Shown here: positions 33,542-40,542 of the stretch, one piece after another
How positions within the stretch are numbered: the first letter of the stretch is position 1
How the letters are laid out: each line of letters opens with the position of its first letter
Assembly: GCF_020400825.1 (NCBI RefSeq)
Contig: NZ_JAINVH010000031.1
Coordinates: forward strand, 1 to 64,000
Length of the DNA stretch: 64,000 nt
Origin: Streptomyces sp. HPF1205
Lineage (GTDB): Bacteria > Actinomycetota > Actinomycetes > Streptomycetales > Streptomycetaceae
Direction of reading: 5' to 3'
Notes under the pieces: model-generated
Told to the model about the DNA's origin: nothing
Databases searched by the model: none
Seen by the model: only the letters and a program-made list of their open reading frames with translations
Translations under genes and position numbers: made by a program

Positions 33542-33952
33542 ATGGTGACGCGCAGGAGAGTGCTCGGAAGCGGGGCCACGGCTTTCGCGGCGGTGGCCGG
33601 CACGGGGGCCGCGCTGGGGCCGATGCTGGCGGCCGGCCGGCGGGACGCGGTCCGGGCCGACCCGGGTTCGCCCGGGAGCGCGGAGGTGTCCGGCGGCCCG
33701 GCGCCGCTGTTCGACGAGGTGTACCGCGGCCGCCGCCTCCAGGGGTTCGCCGCAGGTGACGGCGCCGAGCCGCTGATCCTCGTCGACGGCCGGCCGTTGC
33801 GGGTGATGCGGAGGGTGGACGGCACCTGGATCAGCCTGGCCAATCACTACCAGCCGTACCCGTCCCCGCTCGCGACCGCCCGGGGCGCGGTCGACACGAT
33901 CGGCCCGGCGCAACTGGCCGGGGCACCCGCCCACGCCCACGGGGGCCACTGA
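33542..33952 (+). CDS. melC1: Tyrosinase cofactor/copper chaperone MelC1
   Basis: The 136-residue 'caddie' protein that delivers copper to apotyrosinase and carries it through the Tat pathway. ATG 33542 follows GAAAGGAG. The N-terminal TRRRVLGSGATAFAAVAG is a Tat-type twin-Arg signal. The mature core has LFDEVYRGRRLQGFAAGDG and the typical NHYQPYPSPLATARGAVDTIG. The His-rich end AHAHGGH may help bind copper. It lies 103 bp upstream of melC2; the spacer has CGCCCACCG repeats. Confidence 0.92.
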   Translation: MVTRRRVLGSGATAFAAVAGTGAALGPMLAAGRRDAVRADPGSPGSAEVSGGPAPLFDEVYRGRRLQGFAAGDGAEPLILVDGRPLRVMRRVDGTWISLANHYQPYPSPLATARGAVDTIGPAQLAGAPAHAHGGH

Positions 33953-34055
33953 CCGGCGCCCGCCGATCGCCCACCGCCGGCCGTACCCGCCGCTCGCCCA
34001 CTGCCCGACCCCCACTGCCCACCGCCCACCGCCGCGACGACCGAGGGGCCCGTCC

Positions 34056-34925
34056 GTGTACACGCGCAAGAATCAGCGGAACCTGACCAGCAGTCAGCGC
34101 CAGCGGTTCGTGGAGGCCGTCCTGGAGCTCAAGCGTCTCGGCGCCTACGAGAAGTACGTGACCACGCACGCCAAGTACTTCGCCGCCGACGGCGAGAGCG
34201 GCCTGCGAGTGGCCCACATGGCGCCGACGTTCTTCCCCTGGCACCGCTATTTCGTGCTCGCCTTCGAGCGCGATCTGCAACTGCTCGACGCGGGGCTCAG
34301 CGTTCCGTACTGGGACTGGACGACCGACCGCGAACGGAACGCGGCGCTGTGGGGCCCCGACTTCATGGGCGGTGACGGCCGCGACAGCGACGGGCAGGTG
34401 ATGACCGGCCCGTTCGCGTACCGCAACGGCAAATGGACGATCACCAACGGCGTGACCACCGAGCCGTACCTCACCCGGAACCTCGGCCGCCCGGACCGGC
34501 CCGTCGCGCTGCCCACGAAGGCCGAACTGGACGGCGCCCTGGCGATGCCCGTGTACGACACGGCGCCATGGAACTCGGCTCCGGAGACGAAGGGTTTCCG
34601 CAACAAGATCGAGGGCTGGACGGTCAGCGAGACCAAGGGCGGCTACCTCCACAACCGGGTCCACCAGTGGGTGGGCGGCCACATGGTCGGCGGCGCCTCG
34701 CCCAACGATCCGGTGTTCTGGCTGCACCACGCCTTCATCGACCTGGTCTGGGTCCGCTGGCAGCGGCTCCATCCCAGGTCGGGCTACCTGCCCGCCCGGC
34801 CGCCGGGCGCACGGGACCCGCAGCACGGCCGGGTCATCAGCCTCGACGAGCCCATGCCGCCGTGGGGGGTGCGGCCGTCCGAGATGCTGGACCACCGGCC
34901 CTACTACACGTACGAGGAAGGCTGA
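34056..34925 (+). CDS. melC2: Tyrosinase MelC2
   Basis: A type-3 copper monophenol oxidase making melanin precursors. From GTG 34056 it has 289 residues. CuA ligands are His38 (TTHAKYF), His54 and His63 (AHMAPTFFPWHRYF). CuB ligands are His199 and His203 (HNRVHQWVGGHM) and His225 (WLHHAFID). The spacings equal those of characterised Streptomyces tyrosinases. It lacks its own signal and relies on MelC1. The loop 103-160 is somewhat longer than in the short secreted enzymes I remember. It is embedded among chaplin genes, where it might also oxidise coat proteins. Confidence 0.96.
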   Translation: MYTRKNQRNLTSSQRQRFVEAVLELKRLGAYEKYVTTHAKYFAADGESGLRVAHMAPTFFPWHRYFVLAFERDLQLLDAGLSVPYWDWTTDRERNAALWGPDFMGGDGRDSDGQVMTGPFAYRNGKWTITNGVTTEPYLTRNLGRPDRPVALPTKAELDGALAMPVYDTAPWNSAPETKGFRNKIEGWTVSETKGGYLHNRVHQWVGGHMVGGASPNDPVFWLHHAFIDLVWVRWQRLHPRSGYLPARPPGARDPQHGRVISLDEPMPPWGVRPSEMLDHRPYYTYEEG

Positions 34926-35053
34926 CCGGTACGCCCATGGCCGCGGGCGACGACATGACGCACGGCGATCCGGCGCAACGCCGGTGCCGGCACCGACGCA
35001 CGACGACCCGGCCCACCGCGCCGGGACGGCGTGGCGGGCCGGGTCGGGGCGAG

Positions 35054-35070
35054 CCCGGTCGGGGACCGGG
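35054..35070. terminator. Short hairpin between melC2 and chaplin
   Basis: CCCGGTC (35054-35060), loop GGG, GACCGGG (35064-35070). It abuts the chaplin stop codon and lies 130 bp past melC2. Confidence 0.45.
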
Positions 35071-35071
35071 A

Positions 35072-35332
35072 CTACCAGCCGCCCTCGTGGGCCGAAATGT
35101 TGGTGCAGGCGTTGCCGAAGGCCGGGTTGAGAATGCCGACCACGTCGATCGTGTTGCCGCACAGATTGACCGGTACGTGGACCGGCACCTGCACCACGTT
35201 GCCCGACAGCACACCCGGCGAACCGACTGCGGCTCCCTCGGCACCCGCGTCGGCCGCGGCAATCCCGGCACCGGCGGTCAGAACCGCACCCGCGGCAGCG
35301 GTGACAGCCGCAGCCTTTGCGATACGCGACAT
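35072..35332 (-). CDS. chp: Short chaplin
   Basis: An 86-residue secreted chaplin, the third chaplin gene in the window. ATG 35332 is supported by CAGGGAGATCTTG. The signal peptide is about 28 residues (GAGIAAADAG). The chaplin domain SPGVLSGNVVQVPVHVPVN, then LCGNTIDVVGILNPAFGNACTN, has both cysteines. The tail SAHEGGW is unlike the other short copy. It probably forms part of the same amyloid sheath. Confidence 0.95.
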   Translation of the reverse strand: MSRIAKAAAVTAAAGAVLTAGAGIAAADAGAEGAAVGSPGVLSGNVVQVPVHVPVNLCGNTIDVVGILNPAFGNACTNISAHEGGW

Positions 35333-35528
35333 CAAGATCTCCCTGAGACGAAAGCCAGCCGCAATGGGTGCGGCTTTTGACGCTCTGCGCAACGGACCGA
35401 GATCACGAATAGTCACGCAAGTTGAGCTGAACCGGTGACGAGGGAGCCCAATAACCCGTACGGGTGAAAAGCCGCGCAGACGGGCACAGGTGTGCGCCGT
35501 GCCGCGTTCTACGGGGCAGGGCGGTGGA

Positions 35529-36593
35529 TCACAGCGCCGGCGCGGCGGCCGGGGCGGAGGGGCTCGCCGGGACGCTCGGGGCGGCGGGCGCCGCGGGAGT
35601 GGCTGGCGCGGCGGGCTGGGCCGTGGTCGGCAGGCCCGTGTCGAGCACGATCGCGACGACCGAGTTCGCCAGGTCGGTGAGCAGGGTGGTCGCGGCGCCG
35701 AGCACGCCGGTGCTGGAGTCGTCGCCGGCGACGGACGCCACGAGCGCGTCGATGGCGTTGTCCAGCTCGTTCAGCGCGTCATCCGTGGACTCCTGCGCGG
35801 AGCGGTTCGCGGCCGGCTTGCCGGGGAGCTTCGGCAGGGCGACACCGCCGGGGCCACCCGGGAACATCGGCGTGCCGGCCCCCTGGGAAGCGCCGCTGGG
35901 CGCCTGGGAGCCGACGGGGGACTGGGGGTGAGCAGGGGACTGGGGGTGGGCCGGACTGCTCGGGCTGCTCGGGCGGGCCGGGGCCTGGGGGTCGGCCGGC
36001 ATGCTGGGCGACTGCGGGCTCGCCGGCATGCTGGGCGACTGCGGGGCGTTCGGGGCGCTCGGCCGAGCCGGGGACTGCGGGCTCGCCGGGGACTGGGGCG
36101 ACGCCGGGCTGCTCGGCTTGGCCGGCGCCTGCGGGTTGGCAGGGCTGCTCGGCTTGGCCGGCGCCTGCGGGTTGGCAGGGCTGCTCGGCTTGGCCGGCGC
36201 CTGGGGGTTGGCCGGGCTGCTCGGGCGGGCCGGGGACTGCGGGGCGTTCGGGTTCGCGGGAGTGTTCGGCGACGTCGACTGCGGGACGCGGCTCCTGGCC
36301 GTGCTGACGGCTGCCTTGGCGGCCTGCGCGTCCCTGGCGAGGATGGCGGCCGAGGCGTGCGGAGCGAGCGCGTCCTGGATCAGTTTGCTGGACGGCTTGA
36401 CCAGGTCGGCCGTGCCCGCCAGCGCCTTGGCCCGCGTGATCAGGGTGACGGCGTCGGCCGGCGCCTTGGCGGTGGTGAAGACGGAGTGGTGGGGCGTGTC
36501 GGCGGAAGCGGCGGTGGCCGCCAGGGCGCCGCCCGTGATGGTGGCGACGAGCGCGGAGGCGACGGCAACGCCGGTGATCCGGGGGTAACGCAT
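35529..36593 (-). CDS. Secreted Pro-rich repeat protein, unknown function
   Basis: A 354-residue exported protein. ATG 36593 follows GGGAAAACCTCCCC and a 31-residue signal peptide ends ASADT. Residues ~32-100 are helical and Ala-rich. Residues ~105-235 are repeats of P-x-x-P-A-x-P-Q; three successive 36-bp units (36106-36213) encode almost identical copies of PSSPANPQAPAK. A second helical segment (STDDALNELDNAIDALVASV) and an Ala/Pro tail follow. No sortase motif or cysteine is seen. The repeats resemble wall-spanning or adhesive spacers. Its place next to a chaplin suggests a coat or wall protein. Confidence 0.7.
   Translation of the reverse strand: MRYPRITGVAVASALVATITGGALAATAASADTPHHSVFTTAKAPADAVTLITRAKALAGTADLVKPSSKLIQDALAPHASAAILARDAQAAKAAVSTARSRVPQSTSPNTPANPNAPQSPARPSSPANPQAPAKPSSPANPQAPAKPSSPANPQAPAKPSSPASPQSPASPQSPARPSAPNAPQSPSMPASPQSPSMPADPQAPARPSSPSSPAHPQSPAHPQSPVGSQAPSGASQGAGTPMFPGGPGGVALPKLPGKPAANRSAQESTDDALNELDNAIDALVASVAGDDSSTGVLGAATTLLTDLANSVVAIVLDTGLPTTAQPAAPATPAAPAAPSVPASPSAPAAAPAL
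36106..36213. repeat. Three tandem 36-bp repeats inside the Pro-rich gene
   Basis: Units 36106-36141, 36142-36177 and 36178-36213 start GGGCTGCTCGGCTTGGCCGG. The first two are identical and the third differs at two positions. They remain in frame (12 codons), so copy number can vary without breaking the protein. Confidence 0.85.
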
Positions 36594-36888
36594 GGGGAGG
36601 TTTTCCCTTCGTCGTGGGGGACAACTACCGGGACCACCGTGAAAAGCGAACAGGACCGCCGCAACCGAAAGACCGGCCGGTGAATTGCCCGGCCCCTGGC
36701 GGGCCGACGGCGGCACCCGGGGAATTCCGGGCGTTCCGGCGGCCGCGGATTCGGCATACGCGAATGAGCCGTTAGGGTCGGCCGGAGCGGCGGAAAACTG
36801 CTCGAACGGGCGAATCCTCGGCCTTCCGCTGGCCCGCAGAGGTGATTTCCGGCGCGTCGCGGCCGCAGTGCGGGCTAGGGTCCGGGTT

Positions 36889-37392
36889 ATGAGCCAGACC
36901 AATACCGCCTCCGCGGCGTCGATCCAGAGCCGGTTGGGCACCCTCGCGGTGATCCCGTGGGCCGGTGAGCACCCCGAGGACGGCGCGGACATCGCCTTTC
37001 TGATGGCCTATTCGCTCGGCGACGGGATCGAGGGGCCTTCGGGCACGGAGACGGCGGTGCTTGCAGCGGCCGAGGAGAGCGGGCTGCCCGTGGGCGGCAT
37101 GATCCTGGACGTGGCGCAGACCTCGCGGACCGACATCAAGGTGCTGGTCGAGGGCGGCAAGGCGGTCCTGACCATGCCGTACCTCCAGGTGACGTGCCCG
37201 GTCCCGGAGGAGTGGACCACCGCGGCCCGGCTGCGCGACGCGGTGTACGTGATCTTCGCCAGCCGGCCCTGGCCCGAGGCCGCGCCCGGTTCCGCGGTCG
37301 GCGAGGAGGCGCTGCGTGCCTTCGCCGGCGACCAGGACGTCCTCACCAGCGCCGCCCACTTCCTGGTCCCGGTGGGCGCGATCCGCTCCTGA
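36889..37392 (+). CDS. DUF5949 family protein
   Basis: A 167-residue cytoplasmic protein restricted to Streptomyces and relatives. Recognised blocks: LGTLAVIPWAGEHPEDG, FLMAYSLGDGIEGPSGTE, GLPVGGMILD, KVLVEGGKAVLTMPYLQVTCP, ASRPWPEAAPGSAVGEEAL. No function is known. TAGGGT (36876-36881) lies 7 nt before ATG 36889, the spacing of a -10 for a leaderless mRNA, and no Shine-Dalgarno is visible. Confidence 0.85.
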   Translation: MSQTNTASAASIQSRLGTLAVIPWAGEHPEDGADIAFLMAYSLGDGIEGPSGTETAVLAAAEESGLPVGGMILDVAQTSRTDIKVLVEGGKAVLTMPYLQVTCPVPEEWTTAARLRDAVYVIFASRPWPEAAPGSAVGEEALRAFAGDQDVLTSAAHFLVPVGAIRS

Positions 37393-37558
37393 CGGGCGGC
37401 GGACCCGCGGGAACCACCGGGGCCGACACGCCGACGGCCGCCCCAGCCGCCCGGGTGCACGCGCCCGGACCGCTGCCGCCCGCGCGGCCGGGGCACGGGA
37501 GCGCATGGGCGGGCCCGTACACACGTCCCGTACACACGTCCCGTGACGTCGCCGACAA

Positions 37559-37589
37559 AAAAGGGGCGCCCTCGCTGGGCGCCCCTTTT
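37559..37589. terminator. Strong bidirectional intrinsic terminator
   Basis: AAAAGGGGCGCCC (37559-37571), loop TCGCT, GGGCGCCCCTTTT (37577-37589): a perfect 13-bp stem with A- and T-tracts on both sides. It serves the convergent DUF5949 gene and small secreted-protein gene. Two copies of GTACACACGTCCC lie just before it (about 37517-37542). Confidence 0.92.
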
Positions 37590-37603
37590 CCGATGGTCGG
37601 GGA

Positions 37604-37870
37604 TCAGCCGTTGACCAGGGAGTTGCCCGCGTCCACGGCGTCGGTGCCGGCCTGGACGGCCTTCTTGACCGCGCCGACCTTCTTGCCCACGCCGGTCTCG
37701 TCGAGCACTCCGGAGGTGGCCGTGCCGGCCTGCTGCCCCGCGGCCTGGGCGGACAGTGCCGCACTGGTCAGCGTCGACCCCAGGTCGGCGGCGTGAGCGG
37801 CGACGGGCGCGGCGGCGGCCAGGAGGAAGGACCCCGCCGCGGCGGTGGTGAGGATGCGGAATGCGTTCAT
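37604..37870 (-). CDS. Small secreted Ala-rich protein
   Basis: 88 residues with an evident signal peptide, MNAFRILTTAAAGSFLLAAA, ending AHAAD. The mature ~60 residues (STLTSAALSAQAAGQQAGT, then GVGKKVGAVKKAVQAGTDAV) are probably helical, with no cysteine. It ends right at the strong terminator. The gene has the codon bias of the genome and resembles other tiny secreted Streptomyces proteins. Function unknown. Confidence 0.7.
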   Translation of the reverse strand: MNAFRILTTAAAGSFLLAAAAPVAAHAADLGSTLTSAALSAQAAGQQAGTATSGVLDETGVGKKVGAVKKAVQAGTDAVDAGNSLVNG

Positions 37871-38311
37871 GATCGATACAACGTCCGAGGCCCCTGCGAG
37901 GGCACGGCCGGACCACGGGCTTCACCCGTTGGTCGAGCGCGCCCGCGCACGTTTTCGCCCACGGCCGCCCGGCCGCGGACGGCTTCGCAGGCCGCCGACG
38001 CGAAGTCCCGAGCACCGGCCGCCGCCCACCACCCACCGGCCACCACCCACCGGCCACCAGCCATCGGTCACTGGCCATCGGTCACCACCGTCCACCCTCC
38101 ACCGGTCACCGCCGCCCACCGCCCCCCGGCCCGCCGCCCCATCGGTCCCGGCCACGCCCCCCTGACGTACTCCGCCGGTCCCCTGTTGCCCGACGGTGAC
38201 AACGGCCGCACAGAGCGGCGAAGTTGCGCTGTCAGGATCCCCATCAGGCGCGCAGTCGCCGACGAAGCGCCAGTGACCGGCACCATCACGTCATTCATGG
38301 GGGAACACATC
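37871..38311. other. Spacer with CCACCGGCCACCA repeats
   Basis: A 441-bp gap between divergent genes. Positions ~38030-38130 are degenerate repeats of CCACCGGCCACCA/CATCGGTCAC. Promoters for both flanking genes must lie here, but none is distinct. No coding sequence is supported. Confidence 0.5.
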
Positions 38312-39403
38312 ATGACCGCTCGTACCGAGGGCCGCACCCGCCGCCGGCGCGGCACCGCCGCCGCCATCGCACTCACCGCGGGCATAACCGCGGGCGCCGC
38401 CATGCTGCTGTCGGCCTGTGGGCCCAACGACCCCGTCTCCAAGGGCACGTCGCCCTCCGCGTCGTCCACGGGCGGTGCGAACGGCACGGGCGGCACCACC
38501 TCGGCCGGAGGCAACGGGAAGAACGGCAACCCCGCCGTCCCCGCCGCGAGCAGCAAGCCGGTCGCGCCCTCCGGCCCCCTCCTCAACGGCACCGCCCGCA
38601 ACGGTCTGACCGTCAGCGACGGCACCCGGTACGTCGTCATGAACGGCACCCGCGTCGACTTCGGCACCATCGTGCGCGACCTGGCCTGGTCGCCGGACGG
38701 CAGCAAGGCGGTGTTCGTCGACGGCTCGGGCAACCTGGACATCAGCAACCCCGACGGCAGCGGCCGGGTGACCGTGGCCCGCAACCCCGGCGGCCAGACC
38801 TGGTCGCACCCCACCTGGCGGGTCCGCAGGGCGGACGCCCAGAGCGGTGTCCCGGCGCTCAACGACATCTTCTTCGCGGTGCGGGCGAGGGGTGTCTCGA
38901 AGCTGTACGGTGTCGCGGCCACGGCCCATGACGGAACCCCGAAGGTGCTCAGCCTGTACTCGGAGTTCGACCCGGACACCGAGCGACTGCCGCAGACCGG
39001 CAACGTGTGGCCCAGCGCGGCCGGCCCGTCCGGTTCCGCGGTGTACGCGAACACCGGCACCGGCGAGGTCTACATCCGCGACGACTACACGCGCCAGCAG
39101 GGATCATCCCTGGCCAAGGGCTCGGAGCCGGCGATGGCGCCCGGCAACGACGGGGACGTCGTGTTCGTCCGCTCGGTGGGCGGCCACGACCACCTGTTCC
39201 TGGAGGAGTCCACGCCCAGCGGGCCGGTGTTCAAGGACCTCACTCCGAACGCCGCCACCGACTACACCGAGCCCGCCTTCTCCGCGGACGGGAAGACCAT
39301 CGCCGCCCGTACGCCCTCCGGCATCGTCACCCTCCCGGCGAACGGCTCGCACGCCCCGGTCAAGGTGTCCGACTACGTCGGCCTGCCCGCCTACCGCGGC
39401 TGA
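38312..39403 (+). CDS. Lipoprotein with TolB/WD40-like beta-propeller repeats
   Basis: A 363-residue exported lipoprotein. ATG 38312 follows GGGGGA at 38300-38305. The basic N-terminus TRRRRGT leads to the lipobox LLSAC with Cys36, then a Gly/Ser/Asn-rich tether (40-90). The rest is beta-propeller-like with blades such as RDLAWSPDGSKAVFVDGSGN, EPAMAPGNDGDVVFVRSVGG and TEPAFSADGKTIAARTPSG, which match the TolB/WD40-like pattern (WSPDG). It sits on the outer membrane face; ligand unknown. Its stop overlaps the convergent gene by 13 bp. Confidence 0.82.
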   Translation: MTARTEGRTRRRRGTAAAIALTAGITAGAAMLLSACGPNDPVSKGTSPSASSTGGANGTGGTTSAGGNGKNGNPAVPAASSKPVAPSGPLLNGTARNGLTVSDGTRYVVMNGTRVDFGTIVRDLAWSPDGSKAVFVDGSGNLDISNPDGSGRVTVARNPGGQTWSHPTWRVRRADAQSGVPALNDIFFAVRARGVSKLYGVAATAHDGTPKVLSLYSEFDPDTERLPQTGNVWPSAAGPSGSAVYANTGTGEVYIRDDYTRQQGSSLAKGSEPAMAPGNDGDVVFVRSVGGHDHLFLEESTPSGPVFKDLTPNAATDYTEPAFSADGKTIAARTPSGIVTLPANGSHAPVKVSDYVGLPAYRG

Positions 39404-40026
39404 TCCGGCGGCGGGCCCGGTACACGGTCCCGCGTCCGGTCCTCCGCCCGAGCGGCCAGTTCCCTGCGCAGCTCGTCCAAGTGGGCGTCCGCCGTGTCGT
39501 GCGGCAGGAACTCCACCACGTCGACGAAACGGAACAGCACCTGCGAGGCGGTGATCGCGAACTCGTAGTCCGCGAATCCCACCACCGCGCCCATCTCGCC
39601 GCGTATCGCGCCCCGGACCACATGCGCCGTCATGTCGTCCGGGGCCTTCGCGTCCAGTCCGCGCCGCGCGTTGGGCCGGGCCAGGTAGGGGCAGACCATC
39701 GAGGCGTAGAGCATGCAGGCCCGGTGGCCGGGGCCCTCAAGCGTCGGTGCGAGGTTCCGGTACGGCCGCCCCGAGGCGCGTGCCTCGCCGATCGCCGCGC
39801 TCTCGGCCGCGCCCACCACCCGCCACACCGGCCCGCGCGGCATCAAGGTGCCGCACACCGAACACAGCCGCCCGCGCGCGCAGTCGGCGCTGCGCTCGTA
39901 GTCGGTGAGCGCGAACTGCGGCCCCCGCTCCCCGTCCCACGGCGTGATCGCCGGTACGGGATAGCCGCGTACGTCCCGCGGCCGCGCCTCGACCGCGGCC
40001 GGCTTGGGCACGGCGTCAAACCGCAC
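39391..40026 (-). CDS. Conserved hypothetical protein with Cys pairs
   Basis: About 211 residues from GTG 40026, chosen because GGAGGGGGTGG precedes it. The sequence has a C-x2-C knuckle (GRLCSVCGTLMPRG) and later cysteines in RACMLYASMVCPYLARP, which could form a zinc site. The C-terminal half is mixed alpha/beta ending in a charged helix (AHLDELRRELAARAE). No signal peptide. I do not recognise the family. It overlaps the start of the DUF1992 gene's 3' end by 11 bp, so the two are probably cotranscribed. Confidence 0.65.
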   Translation of the reverse strand: MRFDAVPKPAAVEARPRDVRGYPVPAITPWDGERGPQFALTDYERSADCARGRLCSVCGTLMPRGPVWRVVGAAESAAIGEARASGRPYRNLAPTLEGPGHRACMLYASMVCPYLARPNARRGLDAKAPDDMTAHVVRGAIRGEMGAVVGFADYEFAITASQVLFRFVDVVEFLPHDTADAHLDELRRELAARAEDRTRDRVPGPPPDQPR

Positions 40027-40489
40027 GCCGGCCACCCCCTCCGCCCGGACGCCCCTCGTCCGGCGTCCTGTCGCCCTCCCCCGTCGGCCGCTCGCCGCGC
40101 CTGCTCCGCCAATCGGCCACGGCACGCTCCACGTCGAAGGGCACCAGGTTCAGCGGCGGCCCCTCCGGCGGGCGGCGAACGGCGGCGGCGATCTTCTCGT
40201 TGACGGCGGTGACGATGCGCCGCACCTCCTCCTCGCTGCCGGCCGAGGCGGCCTCGGCCAGGGCGTCCTCCGCCTCCTTGCGCAGCACCAGCGAAGGCGG
40301 CAGGAAGGACAGGCCCTCGCGCCGCATCTTGTCCTTGACCCACCACATCTCGTCGTACGGCGCGTCCAGCGAGGGCAGGGGCTTGCCCGCGCCGGGCAGG
40401 CCGGCGAAGTCACCGCGCGCCTCGGCCTCGCGGATCTGCCGGTCCGCCCAGGTCTCGAAGGGAAGCCCGGGCGGCTTGCGTTCGGTCAT
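40016..40489 (-). CDS. DUF1992 (DnaJ-homologue C28-type) protein
   Basis: A 157-residue protein with the DUF1992 domain found in DnaJ homologue subfamily C member 28: ETWADRQIREAEARGDFAGL, PGAGKPLPSLD, WWVKDKMRREGLSFLPPSL and the helical RKEAEDALAEA. No J-domain is present. The tail is disordered (Arg/Gly/Pro). The function is unknown. It is likely cotranscribed with the downstream Cys-pair protein. Confidence 0.88.
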   Translation of the reverse strand: MTERKPPGLPFETWADRQIREAEARGDFAGLPGAGKPLPSLDAPYDEMWWVKDKMRREGLSFLPPSLVLRKEAEDALAEAASAGSEEEVRRIVTAVNEKIAAAVRRPPEGPPLNLVPFDVERAVADWRSRRGERPTGEGDRTPDEGRPGGGGGRRAV

Positions 40490-40542
40490 GGCTCACTCCT
40501 CGACTGCCCGCCACCGGACGGGAAGGGGACACGCTTTCGAGG

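Noticed and set aside
36106-36213. Regular 36-bp repeats considered as a CRISPR array
   Set aside because: Units are directly adjacent with no spacers and are in frame within a Pro-rich protein; no cas genes exist in the window.
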